Shown here piece after piece: positions 35,398 through 45,293 of a stretch of DNA of 64,000 nucleotides. A program made the position numbers and the translations under genes. The notes under the pieces are model-generated. The model saw only the letters and a program-made list of their open reading frames with translations. It was not told the origin of the DNA and did no database searches. Position 1 is the first letter of the stretch; every line of letters starts with the position of its first letter. This DNA comes from Rhizobium tropici CIAT 899 (lineage in GTDB: Bacteria; Pseudomonadota; Alphaproteobacteria; Rhizobiales; Rhizobiaceae): positions 472,717 to 536,716 of the forward strand of contig NC_020061.1 in the NCBI RefSeq assembly GCF_000330885.1. The letters run 5' to 3'.

Positions 35398-36031
35398 ACC
35401 CTCATACCCCTTTGCGGGAATAGCTTTGGTCGCGCCCTTAAATTTGCGACCAGATTGTCAGAGGAGGCTTTTCGTGCCGCATGCGGTTCACTGCCCCTGC
35501 CGAAAGCCACAGATTCGATTGCAATTGTTGCCGCGCTGCTAAACATAGAAGATGCCCAACCTCGGATCGAATGTCGTGGTGCATTCCTCCACGACTGATT
35601 TCGTACAAATTTCATGCCACCAAAAACGGCATATCATCAAAATGTCGGGGCATGGCTCCTCGCCCGTGCGCCGCGTCGACGTATTCCGACAAAATCGTAT
35701 GTCGCTCGCTTTTGGAGACGTGACGAATTGATTGGTTCGTTGACAGCCTGATCGGGGAGCCCTCAGCGATCATTGTGAGTGTGCTTTAACTGTGATGGAA
35801 CTCCCGAGAATATGGTAAAGCTGGCATTTCTTTCGAAGTATGCCGGTCTGAACCGGAGAACCAAGGCGCCCAAAGGGCGTGGCTTGGTAGTGAATGGTGC
35901 TCGCCGCGGGTTTCTTTTATGAGCAAAAGGCGATGTTGAGCTGAAAATGCCGCCGCCGGGCTTGCATTTGTCGCATTTTGACGGTGTTTGTCGCTCCCAT
36001 GATTCTGATCGGGTGTCAAAGCGGAGGCAAA
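35398..36031. other. Intergenic stretch with no gene seen
   Basis: About 630 bases between the divergent depolymerase and methyltransferase genes. Frames are short and without recognisable content. It must contain both promoters. Confidence 0.4.
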
Positions 36032-36622
36032 ATGGGCGTGCGGCAGCGGCTGGGGTTGAAGTTCAAGGATGAGATCGCGTTCCTGAAGGGCTGGAAGCGC
36101 GACCGCACAGCGGTAGGCGCCATAACGCCCACTTCCGTTGCGACGGCAAAGAAGATGGCAAGCGTTATCGATCCTTTCTCCAGCCTTCCTGTCCTTGAAC
36201 TGGGTCCGGCAACCGGCGTAATCACAAAACAGATCCTGGCGCGCGGCGTTGGGCCCAAGGAGCTCTTGTCCATCGAGTATTCGCCCGAGTTCTGTCGGCA
36301 TCTTCAGCAGGAGTTTCCCGAGGTCGACGTTCGATGTGGAGACGCCTTTGCGCTGGATCTCGTTCTGGGCGCTCAGCGAGGTGCAAAGTTCGACTGCGTC
36401 ATCTCCGCTGTGCCCCTCCTTCATTTGCCGCCTTCAAAGCGATTGTCGCTGATCCTCGATCTTCTCGAACGGATTCCGACAGGGCGGCCCGTCGTCCAAA
36501 TCACCTATGGATTGCTCTCTCCAGTCGTCGCGCTTCCCGCCGGATACGAGGTCCGTCATCTGGCTTTCATGATGCGCAACATTCCGCCGGCACAACTTTG
36601 GACCTACCGAAAGACGAGATGA
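36032..36622 (+). CDS. pmtA: Phospholipid N-methyltransferase (PmtA type)
   Basis: A 196-residue SAM-dependent methyltransferase. It starts MGVRQRLGLKFKDEIAFLKGW, then TVGAITPTSVATAKKMASVI. The SAM-binding motif I is VLELGPATGVITKQIL and motif II LLSIEYSPEFCRHL, with the motif IV region FDCVISAVPLLHLPP, ending NIPPAQLWTYRK. This closely follows Sinorhizobium PmtA, which methylates phosphatidylethanolamine to phosphatidylcholine, a lipid needed for symbiosis. The ATG before GVRQRLG was chosen to match the family; an upstream start would add 18 atypical residues. A plasmid copy is probably a paralogue of a chromosomal gene. Confidence 0.83.
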   Translation: MGVRQRLGLKFKDEIAFLKGWKRDRTAVGAITPTSVATAKKMASVIDPFSSLPVLELGPATGVITKQILARGVGPKELLSIEYSPEFCRHLQQEFPEVDVRCGDAFALDLVLGAQRGAKFDCVISAVPLLHLPPSKRLSLILDLLERIPTGRPVVQITYGLLSPVVALPAGYEVRHLAFMMRNIPPAQLWTYRKTR

Positions 36623-37810
36623 CCTCGGCCATCTCATAAACATTGATCGAAAAGTTTTGATCGCTGGGCTGATGACGAACGCGACCGATGTGGAAAGCGC
36701 TTGGGCGGCTTTCCAGACGCGCGCTGCCCTTCGTTCGACCAGCGCCCAGAGCGGGCCGAACGATCGAAGATCGAGGCCTCGCGGCGGCCAAGAAATGTCC
36801 GTCTCTATCTCATCGCGGACAATCGCTCCGGCAGTCACACCGCGCCGGCGGTTTGCTCAATGTCATCACGTTGATCGTGAAAATGGCGCTGACTGCCCAG
36901 CGCTTTCGGGAAAAAGGGCCGCCGTAAGAAGGGTGTTGCTCGCGCCGGGGATTGGATCCAGCGACTGCAACGGGCATTGCGCCAAAGCGCATTGCAAAGC
37001 CCGCCAAAGCGCCATCCAGATTGCAAAAGTCGATCTGTTGGGCACCAAAAGCGGCCTCATAGAAGTCGGCAACCTCTGTTCCCGGCCATCCTCTAAGCTA
37101 AGAACAAAGACATTCCGATGCTGATATCGTTGGCTATCTCAATCCTCTCTCATCAGGGGAATCACCGAGTTCAAATATGCCATAAGCCGGTCGATACGAT
37201 GGCATCGCGCAGGCAGGCGGCCGATGAAATCCGCCCGGCATTTCGAGACCGCAGGCCGCAGATCGTGACCTGGTCGATGCAGTCGAGCGTCGTTGCGTGA
37301 GGCACCTCCCTAACCAGTCCAATCCCGCTCTCTGTTGATGGAGTCCTGGCCCGGTTCCGGATCTTCCACCCGCGAGCGGTCCGCTAGCCATGCTGCGGCC
37401 GCTTCCGCGTCGCGCAGCGGTGATCGCGCCCTCCCCGGGCGGGCCTTTTGTGGAGTGATCGAGCGGGAATTGGGCCGCTCCGAAGGAACCACTCACATGT
37501 CGCACGAATCTCTCACTCGCCCAGTCCCACGCTTTCCAGCTCTCCCGCAACCTGATGGTCCCGGTCACCCTCTTCTCCGTCGACGGCGGATAACGGCGTC
37601 CTGCCGTCCGACGCAATCGACGCCGATGAACGATCTTGAGATCGTCCATGAATACACGCCTTGGCATTGAGCCGGCGGCATGGCCTGCGGCGTGCCGCTA
37701 GCGAGCGGCAGGCCGCAAGGGAGGCTTCGCCGCGGTCGACCTTGCACGATTCACCAAATTGCCAGCCGCGCCCTTGCGTCCTTTGCTCTTCGCGGCCGCT
37801 GAAGTGGCCG
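36623..37810. other. Long stretch without a supportable gene
   Basis: About 1.2 kb. Several overlapping open frames exist on both strands, typical of G+C-rich non-coding DNA, but none has recognisable domains. Near the right end, GCCGCT AGCG AGCGGC (about 37695-37710) inside a larger palindrome forms a strong hairpin before the next gene. Confidence 0.4.
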
Positions 37811-38914
37811 ATGAATAGAACTGACGAGCAGGAGGCGATCGCTTTCGCGATCGGAAGGAAAATGGAGAGAAGAGAAATAGAATCGCTTCGCGACAAGGTA
37901 AGCTGCGCCGCCGTGCTGGATAAGAACGGGTTTGCCATTGACGTCAAGGAAAGCACCCGGCGGGCGGTCAAGTACCGCCGCGGCAGTGAGATCATCATCG
38001 TGACGCATGGAGGGCGTGGATGGTTCGATCCGCTCAGCGATGCGAAAGGCGATATCTTTGGATTGGTCGAGCACCTTGACCGTGTTGGCTTTTCGGCATG
38101 CGTCGCAAAGGTCGCGGACCTCATAGGCTTCCATATTTCCAAGGCTGAGTGGCAGCCTGGCATTCCGGACGGCCAATCCGACCTTCCGCTTGGCGATCGC
38201 TGGCAGGCGCGCCGCCGCCCCTGGCGGGGTTCATCAACATGGCGGTACCTGCAGGACGTGCGTTGCCTGCCGACGGTTCTTTTATGCTCGGCGATCAAAC
38301 GCAACCTTCTTCGCGAAGGTCCGCAAGGCACCATGTGGGCCGCCCATACGAACGAGGCAGGCGGTGTCACAGGCTGGGAGGCGCGCGGTCCGCAATACCG
38401 CGGGTTCGCCTCGGGAGGAACGAAGGTTCTCTTTCGTCTGGGGTCGCGTGCAGCGGTGCGACTGGCCGTCACGGAAGCTGCGATCGACGCGATGAGCCTT
38501 GCGGCAATCGAGGGCCTGCGAGACGGCACACTCTACCTCAGCACCGGCGGCGGCTGGTCGCCGACCACGGCCGCGGCACTCCGCAGGCTTGCGTCGGGCC
38601 CCAACGTCCAGCTTGTCGCTGCCACCGACGCCAACCCACAAGGCGAGATGTTTGCCGAGCGACTACGCGCACTTGCCGAGGAGGCGGGATGCGACTGGAT
38701 GCGACTTCGCCCGTCACAAGAAGACTGGAACGAAGTTCAGAAGCTACGCCCGAAGCGGGGCAGCGAGAAACAGAAATTGGAGGAAGAAGCGAAAGAGGAA
38801 GAGGCGTGCCGCAGGCGAGCCGGCCGCGTCAAGGGAGGCTTCTCCCGGCTAAAGCCAGCCCTGGATGCGGGAGGTCGCGATGCCGGCGGCAGGAAACGGA
38901 TCACGAAGGACTGA
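37811..38914 (+). CDS. DUF3991 and TOPRIM domain plasmid protein
   Basis: A 367-residue protein. Residues about 20-105 contain AAVLDKNGFAIDVKESTRRAVKYRRGSEIIIVTHGGRGWFDP, then GDIFGLVEHLDRVGF, a primase zinc-domain-like beginning. The DUF3991 segment surrounds WRYLQDVRCLPTVLL. A TOPRIM-like domain follows (RLAVTEAAIDAMSLAAIEGLRDGTLYLSTGGGWSP, then LVAATDANPQGEMFAERL). The end is highly basic and acidic. Such proteins are common on rhizobial plasmids near DUF736/ArdC genes and resemble truncated DNA primases, but their role is unproven. The ATG at 37811 begins MNRTDEQEAIAFAIGRK. Confidence 0.75.
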   Translation: MNRTDEQEAIAFAIGRKMERREIESLRDKVSCAAVLDKNGFAIDVKESTRRAVKYRRGSEIIIVTHGGRGWFDPLSDAKGDIFGLVEHLDRVGFSACVAKVADLIGFHISKAEWQPGIPDGQSDLPLGDRWQARRRPWRGSSTWRYLQDVRCLPTVLLCSAIKRNLLREGPQGTMWAAHTNEAGGVTGWEARGPQYRGFASGGTKVLFRLGSRAAVRLAVTEAAIDAMSLAAIEGLRDGTLYLSTGGGWSPTTAAALRRLASGPNVQLVAATDANPQGEMFAERLRALAEEAGCDWMRLRPSQEDWNEVQKLRPKRGSEKQKLEEEAKEEEACRRRAGRVKGGFSRLKPALDAGGRDAGGRKRITKD

Positions 38915-38975
38915 AGAAGATGGCAGGGTCGAGAGGACTGAGCCGCGCTTGGTCCGCCCGCGCAAGGAGCCGCAA

Positions 38976-39538
38976 ATGGCCTCTTCCCTCCGCAAGTGTT
39001 TCAGGGCGTCGCAAGCCGCCAGCAGATGTTTCCCACGTTCGACCGCCACGTCCAGCGACCCGATCGTCGGGACCGTGACGCAACTCCGCTCTATGCAGGC
39101 GAATGGTTCGAAATCCCCGAGGCCGAGCACGATTACATGTTCGAGATCCTGCCGCCGCTCTGGATCCGCGGCTCGCTGTTCGCGATGCGGGAATTCCTCA
39201 CCGGCTCGGTGACATACGTGTTCTTCGCGCTGCGCATCGACGAGGCGATCCGTTACTTCCACGGTTACTGCGACCTCTCCGACAAGGTGTACGACGAAGT
39301 CGCCGCCAAGCTGCCGGTCCAACTGCGCCACCTCCCCGCGCCGATCGCATCTGTGCGCGACCTGGTTGCGCGCGGCAGCGCCGATGCCGCGACGTATGGC
39401 GGTTACCGCAATCGACGGCTATCACTACACAACCCTGCTGCAGCGCACCGGCGCAACCCAGGAGCTCGATCTTGCCGTCACCATGACGCCGCTCGGCGCG
39501 GTTTCACGGCTCGAGCATGCGCTCGACGGTGTCGATGA
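38976..39538 (+). pseudogene. DUF1419-family protein, frameshifted near its start
   Basis: The ATG at 38976 gives MASSLRK. The family sequence then continues one base out of frame from a GTG at 38996 (FQGVASRQQMFPTFDRHVQRP, then TPLYAGEWFEIPEAEHDYMFEILPPLWIRG and MREFLTGSVTYVFFALRID, YFHGYCDLSDK). A missing G in the seventh or eighth codon explains the break. After YCDLSDK the text jumps to AAKLPVQLRHLPAPIASVRDL, possibly an internal deletion. DUF1419 proteins are plasmid-borne and uncharacterised. A start at the GTG could still yield protein. Confidence 0.65.
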
Positions 39539-39729
39539 GGCGCAGGAGCGCTATCGGTATCGCTTGCACGAGGCCGAGCGGCGGTCTTGTCTCCTATCGC
39601 TCGCGCGACGGCGGCATGTTCGCGTTCGCGGACGACCTTTCCGACAAGCGCCAACAGGTTCGGGAGGTCGATGAGGTCCTGGCGACCGCGGCGCGCGGGG
39701 AAACGGCGGGGACGTCTGACGCCGCTTGA
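39366..39729 (+). pseudogene. C-terminal remnant of a large plasmid helicase/methylase protein
   Basis: One frame reads YHYTTLLQRTGATQELDLAVTM, then TPLGAVSRLEHALDGVDEAQERYRYRLHEAERR. After a shift near 39583 the next frame gives LVSYRSRDGGMFAFADDLSDKRQQVREVDEVLATAA. This is the tail seen in very large (about 1700-residue) plasmid proteins with SNF2-helicase and DNA-methylase domains. The rest of the gene is absent, so only a scar remains. Confidence 0.55.
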
Positions 39730-40113
39730 CGATCAAGCCCGTCTCGATGGGTCGTCCGTGGCGGTGCAGCACGCGCATAGCTGCATTGCACAATAAATGT
39801 TTTCCTTCCGATCAAAAATTAATCATAGTGCACACAGCTGATGCACATGGCGGATTTCCTCCCAGTGCCGCCGCAGCAGCTGTTCCCCTCTGGAGGTTTA
39901 TTGACCTTCACGCTTCATGGGCCGCGGTTTTCGCTGGCCCATTTTTTTTGTTCAGGTCATCCGACGATTTATCCGCGCACGATCCTGACGCGACTCCCCT
40001 TGCCAGCAAACTGCGCGTGGTCCGATAGCATCTGACACTTTCGGGCTTGTGAGGCATGGGCCCCTTGTCCATCTTGTGGTCTTCGGTCCATTAGGACAGA
40101 TTGGAGCTATCGA
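39730..40113. other. Intergenic stretch with no gene seen
   Basis: About 380 bases; no frame has recognisable content. Confidence 0.4.
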
Positions 40114-40857
40114 ATGCCTGAAACACGTTCACCGCGACTTGCTGTACTAATTGACGCTGACAATGCGTCGGCCAAGATCGTTGACGGCTTATTCGAGGAA
40201 ATAGCCAAAATCGGCGAGGCGAGCGTCCGACGCATATACGGTGACTTCGCAAACGCTCGCTCGAAAGCCTGGATCGACGTCCTTGCCAGGCACGCGATCA
40301 TTCCGCAGCAGCAATTTGCCTACACGACCGGTAAAAATGCCTCTGATATCACACTTGTGATCGACGCCATGGACCTCCTCCACAGCGGGCGCTTCGACGG
40401 CTTTTGCCTTGTTTCCTCCGACAGCGATTTTACACGCCTCGCCTCTCGGATCCGTGAGCAAGGCATCGATGTGTTCGGTTTTGGCGAGCAGAAAACGCCC
40501 GAAAGCTTCCGCCAGGCGTGCCGGAGGTTTATCTACACTGAAAACCTCCTCTCTTCAGCGCCTACAAATGGTGGCGATGCTACTCAGGCAACTCCTTCGC
40601 TCCAGCCGCCAAGTGCAGCGGCGCCGATCATCAGAAAGGTCATCGCGCAGATGGAGAGTGAGGATGGTTGGGTGCCGCTCGGCGCAGTCGGAACGCAGCT
40701 TGCGAACCTCTCTTCAGACTTCGATCCCCGAACATATGGATTCAGGAAGCTCAGCGACCTCGTGAAGAAGACAAATGCGTTCGAGATAGACCATTCGGAC
40801 AGCAGACCTCTGCGCATCCGCGTCAAACAACCTTCTGCCAAGAAAAGCGCCAAGTGA
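40114..40857 (+). CDS. NYN-domain RNase with C-terminal OST-HTH/LOTUS domain
   Basis: A 247-residue protein. The N-terminal NYN (PIN-like) nuclease domain has its acidic metal-binding sites in LAVLIDADNASAKIV, NASDITLVIDAMDLLHSG and FCLVSSDSDFTRLASRIREQG. A linker of about 35 residues follows, then an OST-HTH/LOTUS module (IIRKVIAQMESEDGWVPLGAVGTQLANL, then TYGFRKLSDLVKKTNAFEI). Both domains are linked to RNA in other organisms. NYN-LOTUS proteins of the LabA/DUF88 kind are widespread in bacteria with little known function. It stands alone between plasmid genes; a role in RNA decay or defence is inference only. Confidence 0.85.
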   Translation: MPETRSPRLAVLIDADNASAKIVDGLFEEIAKIGEASVRRIYGDFANARSKAWIDVLARHAIIPQQQFAYTTGKNASDITLVIDAMDLLHSGRFDGFCLVSSDSDFTRLASRIREQGIDVFGFGEQKTPESFRQACRRFIYTENLLSSAPTNGGDATQATPSLQPPSAAAPIIRKVIAQMESEDGWVPLGAVGTQLANLSSDFDPRTYGFRKLSDLVKKTNAFEIDHSDSRPLRIRVKQPSAKKSAK

Positions 40858-41152
40858 CGTTTAGTACGGGTCTCCATCAGCACGTTTTGGTTCGCCGCAT
40901 CCTCCAAGCTTTGTGGTGAGAGAGCAAGGGATAGGCGAATGGAAATGGAAGAAAAGATGGAGGAAGACTACTCGCAGATCGAGTAGCCGGGCGTCGCTGA
41001 CGCTCAACCGCGCCGCTCGCAATGGCGGCCACTGGTCCTCGCAGGGCTGTCAGCTCCGCTCGTCCTTCGCGGCAGCGATGCTCGGCCGCAGTTGCACCCG
41101 GCTGCCCGCTCCGCGCTTCGGGTCGTGTCTTCGGAAGGAATGAAGACGCGAA

Positions 41153-41172
41153 GGACAGGCAGAGGCCTGTCC
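41153..41172 (+). terminator. Strong hairpin in the leader of the parB-like pseudogene
   Basis: GGACAGGC AGAG GCCTGTCC forms a perfect 8-bp stem with a 4-base loop 22 bases before the gene start. There is no T-tract, so it may be a regulatory or mRNA-stabilising leader hairpin rather than a terminator. Comparable GC-rich hairpins precede other genes in this module. Confidence 0.4.
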
Positions 41173-41194
41173 AATCCTCGAAAAGGAATATCCC

Positions 41195-42170
41195 ATGCAA
41201 TTGATGAAGGTCGATCCGCGTGCGTTAAAGGACGACCCCGACAACACGCGCCAGTCGAAGTCGACGCCCCAGGCCGACGCCCTGCTTGGCGACGATCAAG
41301 GCCGTCGGCGTGATCCAGCGCCGGTCATTTCCCGGAAGCCGGCGGCAACGGTTACATCATCGAAGCCGGTCACCGCCCCACCAGTGTGGCGATCGCCGCC
41401 GGTATCGAGGAAATCGACGTGGTCGTGGTCGCGGTGGCCAACGACAACGGCGCGATGCGCTCGATGACCGAGAATATAGCTTGTGCCTTAATCCCATCGA
41501 TCAATGCGCGGCATCGAGCGGCTGGTCGCGCTCGGCTGGACCGAGGAGGCGGTCGCCGTAGCGCTTGCCTTTCCCGTCCGCCAGATCCGCAAGCTTCGTC
41601 TGCTCGCAAACCTCTTGCCCTCCATGCTCGATCAGATAGCCAAGGGCGATATGCCGAACGAGCAGCGGCTCAGAACGATTGCGGCCGCCTCGCACGACGA
41701 GCAAAAAGAGGTCTGGAAGGCCCACTAGCCGAAGAAAGGCGAACGGCGGCCTGGTGGCAGATCGCCAACGGTCTCACAAAGACCCGTATGTATGCACGTG
41801 ATGCAAGCTTCGGCGACGATCTGCGCCAGGCCTATGGGATCGAGTGGGCGGAGGACCTGTTCGGCCCTGCCGATGAGGACAATCGCTATACCACCAATGT
41901 CGAAGAGTTGCTTGGCGCCCAGCAGGAATGGATGGCGAGCAACGTGCCGAAGAAGGGTACCATCGTCGAAGTCAACAATTGGGGCCAGCCGGACCTGCCG
42001 AAGAAAGCCGAACGCGTCTACGGCAAGCCAGGCAAAGGCGACTGTACCGCGATCGCGAGGGCAAGGTGCACAGCGTCCACTGCCGGATGCCGGAGGTCAG
42101 GAAGCCCACCGGTCAGACCGGCCCGGCAGCTGATGGGGCGGAGGAGGCCCGTAACAGCCGAGGCCGGCTG
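41195..42170 (+). pseudogene. ParB/Spo0J-like plasmid protein, multiply frameshifted
   Basis: Fragments in successive frames read MQLMKVDPRALKDDPDNTRQ; ATIKAVGVIQ; PEAGGNGYIIEAGHRPTSVA; EEIDVVVVAVANDNGAMRSM; LNPIDQ; RGIERLVALGWTEEAVAVAL; LRLLANLLPSMLDQIAKGD. A nonsense TAG at 41726-41728 follows EVWKAH. Beyond it, WWQIANGLTKTRMYARDASF, DLFGPADEDNRYTTNVEELL and WGQPDLPKKAERVYGKPGKG continue. The N-terminal part is a ParB nuclease-like domain (GHRPTS motif). At least five frameshifts plus the stop show long decay. Its original role in the accessory module is unknown; it is not the RepB partition protein. Confidence 0.8.
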
Positions 42171-42540
42171 ATCCGCAAGGAGGGCGAGCGCAGCCTCGGC
42201 GCCACCAGCCTTTCGTGGGAGCGCCTGTCGTTGATTTGAGGACGTCACCTTCCTCCCCATGCCGGATTGCCCTTCGTTTTGCTGCGGTCTGAACCGGCGG
42301 CCGTGCGCTTCCAGGCCGCTATCGCGCCGCGGAGCGGCCGGACCCCGCCGTCCTTCACGGAGCAGGCTTGCGTGCTTTATCGAGGACAGGTTGCCCTCTT
42401 CGCACGCAAACCGGCTCCGCTCGTCCAGGAGGGGCCGGACCTTGAGGCGCCCGTCTTTCCGCCGGTCCGGGGTGACCGCACCGAAGGGCAAGCCGGCATG
42501 GGGCCGGAGCCGCTTCGGACGACCTCGAAAGGAAACGACC

Positions 42541-43128
42541 ATGGCCAAGTCCACTCCCTCATCCCGGCAATCCACGCGTGTCGTGCAACTGCGCAAAGGC
42601 GCCACCGTCGACATGGTTCGGCTGACTTGCCCCGACGCCATGCAGGCGCTGAAGATCGCCGAGAGTTTCGGAACCGCCGTCATCGACAGCGACGGCATCC
42701 GCGACCTGCACGAGCGGCTCGTCACGGAGACAGCCGACGCGCTCGGCGACGGCCTTGGCGACAAGGCCATGCAGATCCACCTGCAACGGATCGTCGGCGC
42801 CTACGTCGGCTCCGCCCATGGCGCCGGCCAGTTCTACAGCCGCGCGGTCACCGAGGCACGCGATGCCACGGCCAAGGCCGCCAACGATGCCCGGGACGAG
42901 GACCTCGACGGTCCCGTCGGCTATGACAGCGCCGCCCAGCGTAAGCGCGAATTTGCCGCCGACATGGGCATACAGGCCCATTCGCTCAGAATGGCGGCGG
43001 AAGGCGCCGTCGCCGCCTATGTCCAGGTGATCGGCGAGAGCTGGAAACCGTTCGACCGTCCCGTCGAACAACCGGGCCGCGCGCTCGACCGCAAGGCTGC
43101 CGAAGCGCAGATCTCCGCCTTCGACTAG
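42541..43128 (+). CDS. Conserved rhizobial plasmid protein of unknown function
   Basis: A 195-residue, largely helical soluble protein, MAKSTPSSRQSTRVVQLRKG, then ATVDMVRLTCPDAMQALKIAESFGTAVIDSDGI, and an Ala-rich helical region to the end. No catalytic motif or membrane segment is visible. The ATG follows AAAGGAAACGACC. It is preceded by about 300 bases of GC-rich non-coding leader and followed by a good terminator, so it is a single-gene unit. I do not recognise a named family. Confidence 0.65.
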   Translation: MAKSTPSSRQSTRVVQLRKGATVDMVRLTCPDAMQALKIAESFGTAVIDSDGIRDLHERLVTETADALGDGLGDKAMQIHLQRIVGAYVGSAHGAGQFYSRAVTEARDATAKAANDARDEDLDGPVGYDSAAQRKREFAADMGIQAHSLRMAAEGAVAAYVQVIGESWKPFDRPVEQPGRALDRKAAEAQISAFD

Positions 43129-43136
43129 CCACTTCC

Positions 43137-43160
43137 GGCGGGGTTCCGGCCCCGCCTTTT
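43137..43160 (+). terminator. Rho-independent terminator
   Basis: GGCGGGG, 6-base loop, CCCCGCC, then TTTT, starting eight bases after the stop at 43128. Strong stem with T-tract. Confidence 0.8.
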
Positions 43161-43429
43161 CCATCAACTCGAGCCGGCCGGTTCCATGGCGGGACCGGCC
43201 TGTTGTCGTTTTGCGAACCCGGCCAGCAAGGAAAAAGAAATGAAGCCGATGGCACGCCCGTCGCCGCCCGTTCCTTCGTCGGGTCTGCAGGAGCCGCCGG
43301 CGGATGCAACGGCTTCGCCGTCCTCCACTGCGTTGCGGCTGTTCCGGTGCATCCACCGGCTGATCTGCTCCTGCTTTCGCCCTCCGTAACGGGCGGCGAC
43401 GGGCGCGGCCTTGAAACGGAGGTTTGGAT

Positions 43430-44353
43430 ATGAGCAAGACAGAAAATCAGCGGGGCGATCTCTACAGCCGCATCACCGACAGGATCATCGAAGACCTGGC
43501 GAAAGGCGTGCGGCCCTGGATGAAACCATGGAATTCGGCGAACACGGCAGGCCACATTACCCGCCCGCTGCGTTACAACGGGCAACCCTATTCTGGCGTC
43601 AACGTGCTGCTTTTATGGTCGGAGGGTATCACACGGGGTTATACGTCATCCACATGGATGACGTTCAAGCAGGCCCTGGAACTGAGCGGCGCAGTGCGCA
43701 AGGGCGAGACCGGCACGACCGTCGTCTTCGCAAGCCGATTCACCAAGTCCGAAACCGACGGGAACGGCGGCGAGGTCGAGCGGGAGATCCCTTTCCTGAA
43801 AGCCTACAGCGTCTTCAACGTCGAACAGATCGACGGACTTCCCGACCAGTATCATCACCGGCCGGCACCGGTTCTCGATCCGGTTGAACGGGTTGGGCAT
43901 GCCGATCGGTTCTTCCGCGACACCGGCGCTGCAATCCGCCATGGCGGCAACCAGGCCTTCTTTGCGCCTGCCGCCGATCTCATCCAGATGCCACCATTTG
44001 AGAGCTTCAAGGATGCGGCAAGCTACTACGCGACTTTAAGCCACGAGGTCACGCACTGGACGGCGCCGGCCCACCGCCTCGCTCGCGACCTCAGCCGCTA
44101 TGCCAAGGACAAATCCGAGCGAGCCCGCGAGGAACTGATAGCGGAGCTCGGTAGCTGCTTCCTTTGCGCCGATCTCGGGATTGTTCCCGAGCTCGAGCCC
44201 CGCCCCGATCACGCCTCCTACCTCGACTCCTGGCTTAAGGTCCTGACCGACGACAGACGGGCGATATTCCAGGCGTCGGCGCATGCGCAACGGGCCGTAG
44301 CGTTCCTGCATTCGCTGCAGCTCGCCGCAGCCGACGAGCGGCTCGTCGCGTGA
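43430..44353 (+). CDS. ardC: ArdC-like antirestriction protein (ssDNA-binding and zincin)
   Basis: A 307-residue protein. The N-terminal ArdC domain includes DLYSRITDRIIEDLAKGVRPWMKPW, LRYNGQPYSGVNVLLLW and YTSSTWMTFKQALELSGAVRKGE. The C-terminal metallopeptidase-like domain has the zinc motif YYATLSHEVTHWTAPAHRL (HExxH) and the downstream Glu in REELIAELGSCFL. ArdC proteins bind single-stranded DNA and protect plasmids from restriction after conjugal entry. The ATG at 43430 is set nine bases after GGAGG. Intact; fits the mobile nature of the plasmid. Confidence 0.88.
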   Translation: MSKTENQRGDLYSRITDRIIEDLAKGVRPWMKPWNSANTAGHITRPLRYNGQPYSGVNVLLLWSEGITRGYTSSTWMTFKQALELSGAVRKGETGTTVVFASRFTKSETDGNGGEVEREIPFLKAYSVFNVEQIDGLPDQYHHRPAPVLDPVERVGHADRFFRDTGAAIRHGGNQAFFAPAADLIQMPPFESFKDAASYYATLSHEVTHWTAPAHRLARDLSRYAKDKSERAREELIAELGSCFLCADLGIVPELEPRPDHASYLDSWLKVLTDDRRAIFQASAHAQRAVAFLHSLQLAAADERLVA

Positions 44354-44977
44354 AGACTTGTCAGCGCCGGTCGTTGGCCTCGCCAGCGGTCGGCAACTCT
44401 TGCCCGTCGGTCGGGGGGCGCGTCACGATCAGCCGCGAGGTCCAGTTTGCCCCAGATCGAGGTTGTCCGGTCGATCGGCTTGAGCTTCCGGGACGGCTTG
44501 ATTTCGACGATAAACGGCTTTGTCTGCTGACGTATAGATCCTCAGGCGACGGTTCGCGAGGCGCCGCGATAGCGCGGAGCGGGCAATGCAACGCCCTCAC
44601 GCTGGGTGGTTCTGCGAGGTTTGGGCTAGGCATGTGGACAAGACAGCGGACTGATCGTTGTAGCGTCCGGGCAGGCACCGGGGACGGGCTGCCATTGCCA
44701 TATCCCTTCGAGCACTGCAGCAAGCCACGTCCTTCGCGGGCTCGATGAGGCATGTCTGATCGAAGACCGGCTTCGCCTCGATCGTCTTCCCGCAACGGCC
44801 TTGCGAAACTTTCTTCCGCTGAGCGCGATGCGCTCATTCCTCGCGGAGCAACAAAGCTTCTCCTGGCCGCCCGCCATTTCATTTCGGCCCTACGGGTGCG
44901 GACCGATCGTCCCCGATCCTTGCGACAGCCATCGAGGCCGCGATGGGCGCGGCCCGAGACAGCAAAGGAATACGACA
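44354..44977. other. Intergenic stretch with leader hairpin
   Basis: About 620 bases without a supportable gene. Just before the next gene GGCCGCG (44936-44942) pairs with CGCGGCC (44948-44954) around a 5-base loop, followed by AAAGGAA and the start codon. The same leader style occurs before other genes of the module. Confidence 0.5.
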
Positions 44978-45286
44978 ATGGCAACCATCGGCACCTTCAC
45001 CACCTCCGAAACCGGCTTCAACGGATCGATCCGCACGCTCGCCCTCAACGTCAAGGCCCGCATCGCCCGCATCGAAAACCCCTCCGACAAGGGCCCGCAC
45101 TTCCGCATCTACGCAGGCAACGTCGAGCTGGGCGCGGCCTGGCAGAAGCGCTCCGAGCAGGACCGCGACTACCTCTCGGTCAAGCTCGACGATCCGAGCT
45201 TCCCTGCCCCGATCTACGCGACGCTCACAGAGGTCGAGGGCGAAGAGGGCTACCAGCTGATCTGGTCCCGCCCTAACCGGGACTGA
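44978..45286 (+). CDS. DUF736-family protein
   Basis: A 102-residue protein: [29 protein letters not shown], then [43 protein letters not shown], ending [14 protein letters not shown]. This is a textbook DUF736 member, small beta-rich proteins found on most rhizobial plasmids, function unknown. The start is fixed by AAAGGAATACGACA. A strong hairpin follows the stop. Confidence 0.92.
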   Translation: MATIGTFTTSETGFNGSIRTLALNVKARIARIENPSDKGPHFRIYAGNVELGAAWQKRSEQDRDYLSVKLDDPSFPAPIYATLTEVEGEEGYQLIWSRPNRD

Positions 45287-45293
45287 CACGCAG

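Noticed and set aside
36657-37667. Open frames of 110-180 codons on both strands between pmtA and the DUF3991 gene
   Set aside because: None shows a domain, signal peptide or conserved motif; long frames are expected by chance in DNA this GC-rich.
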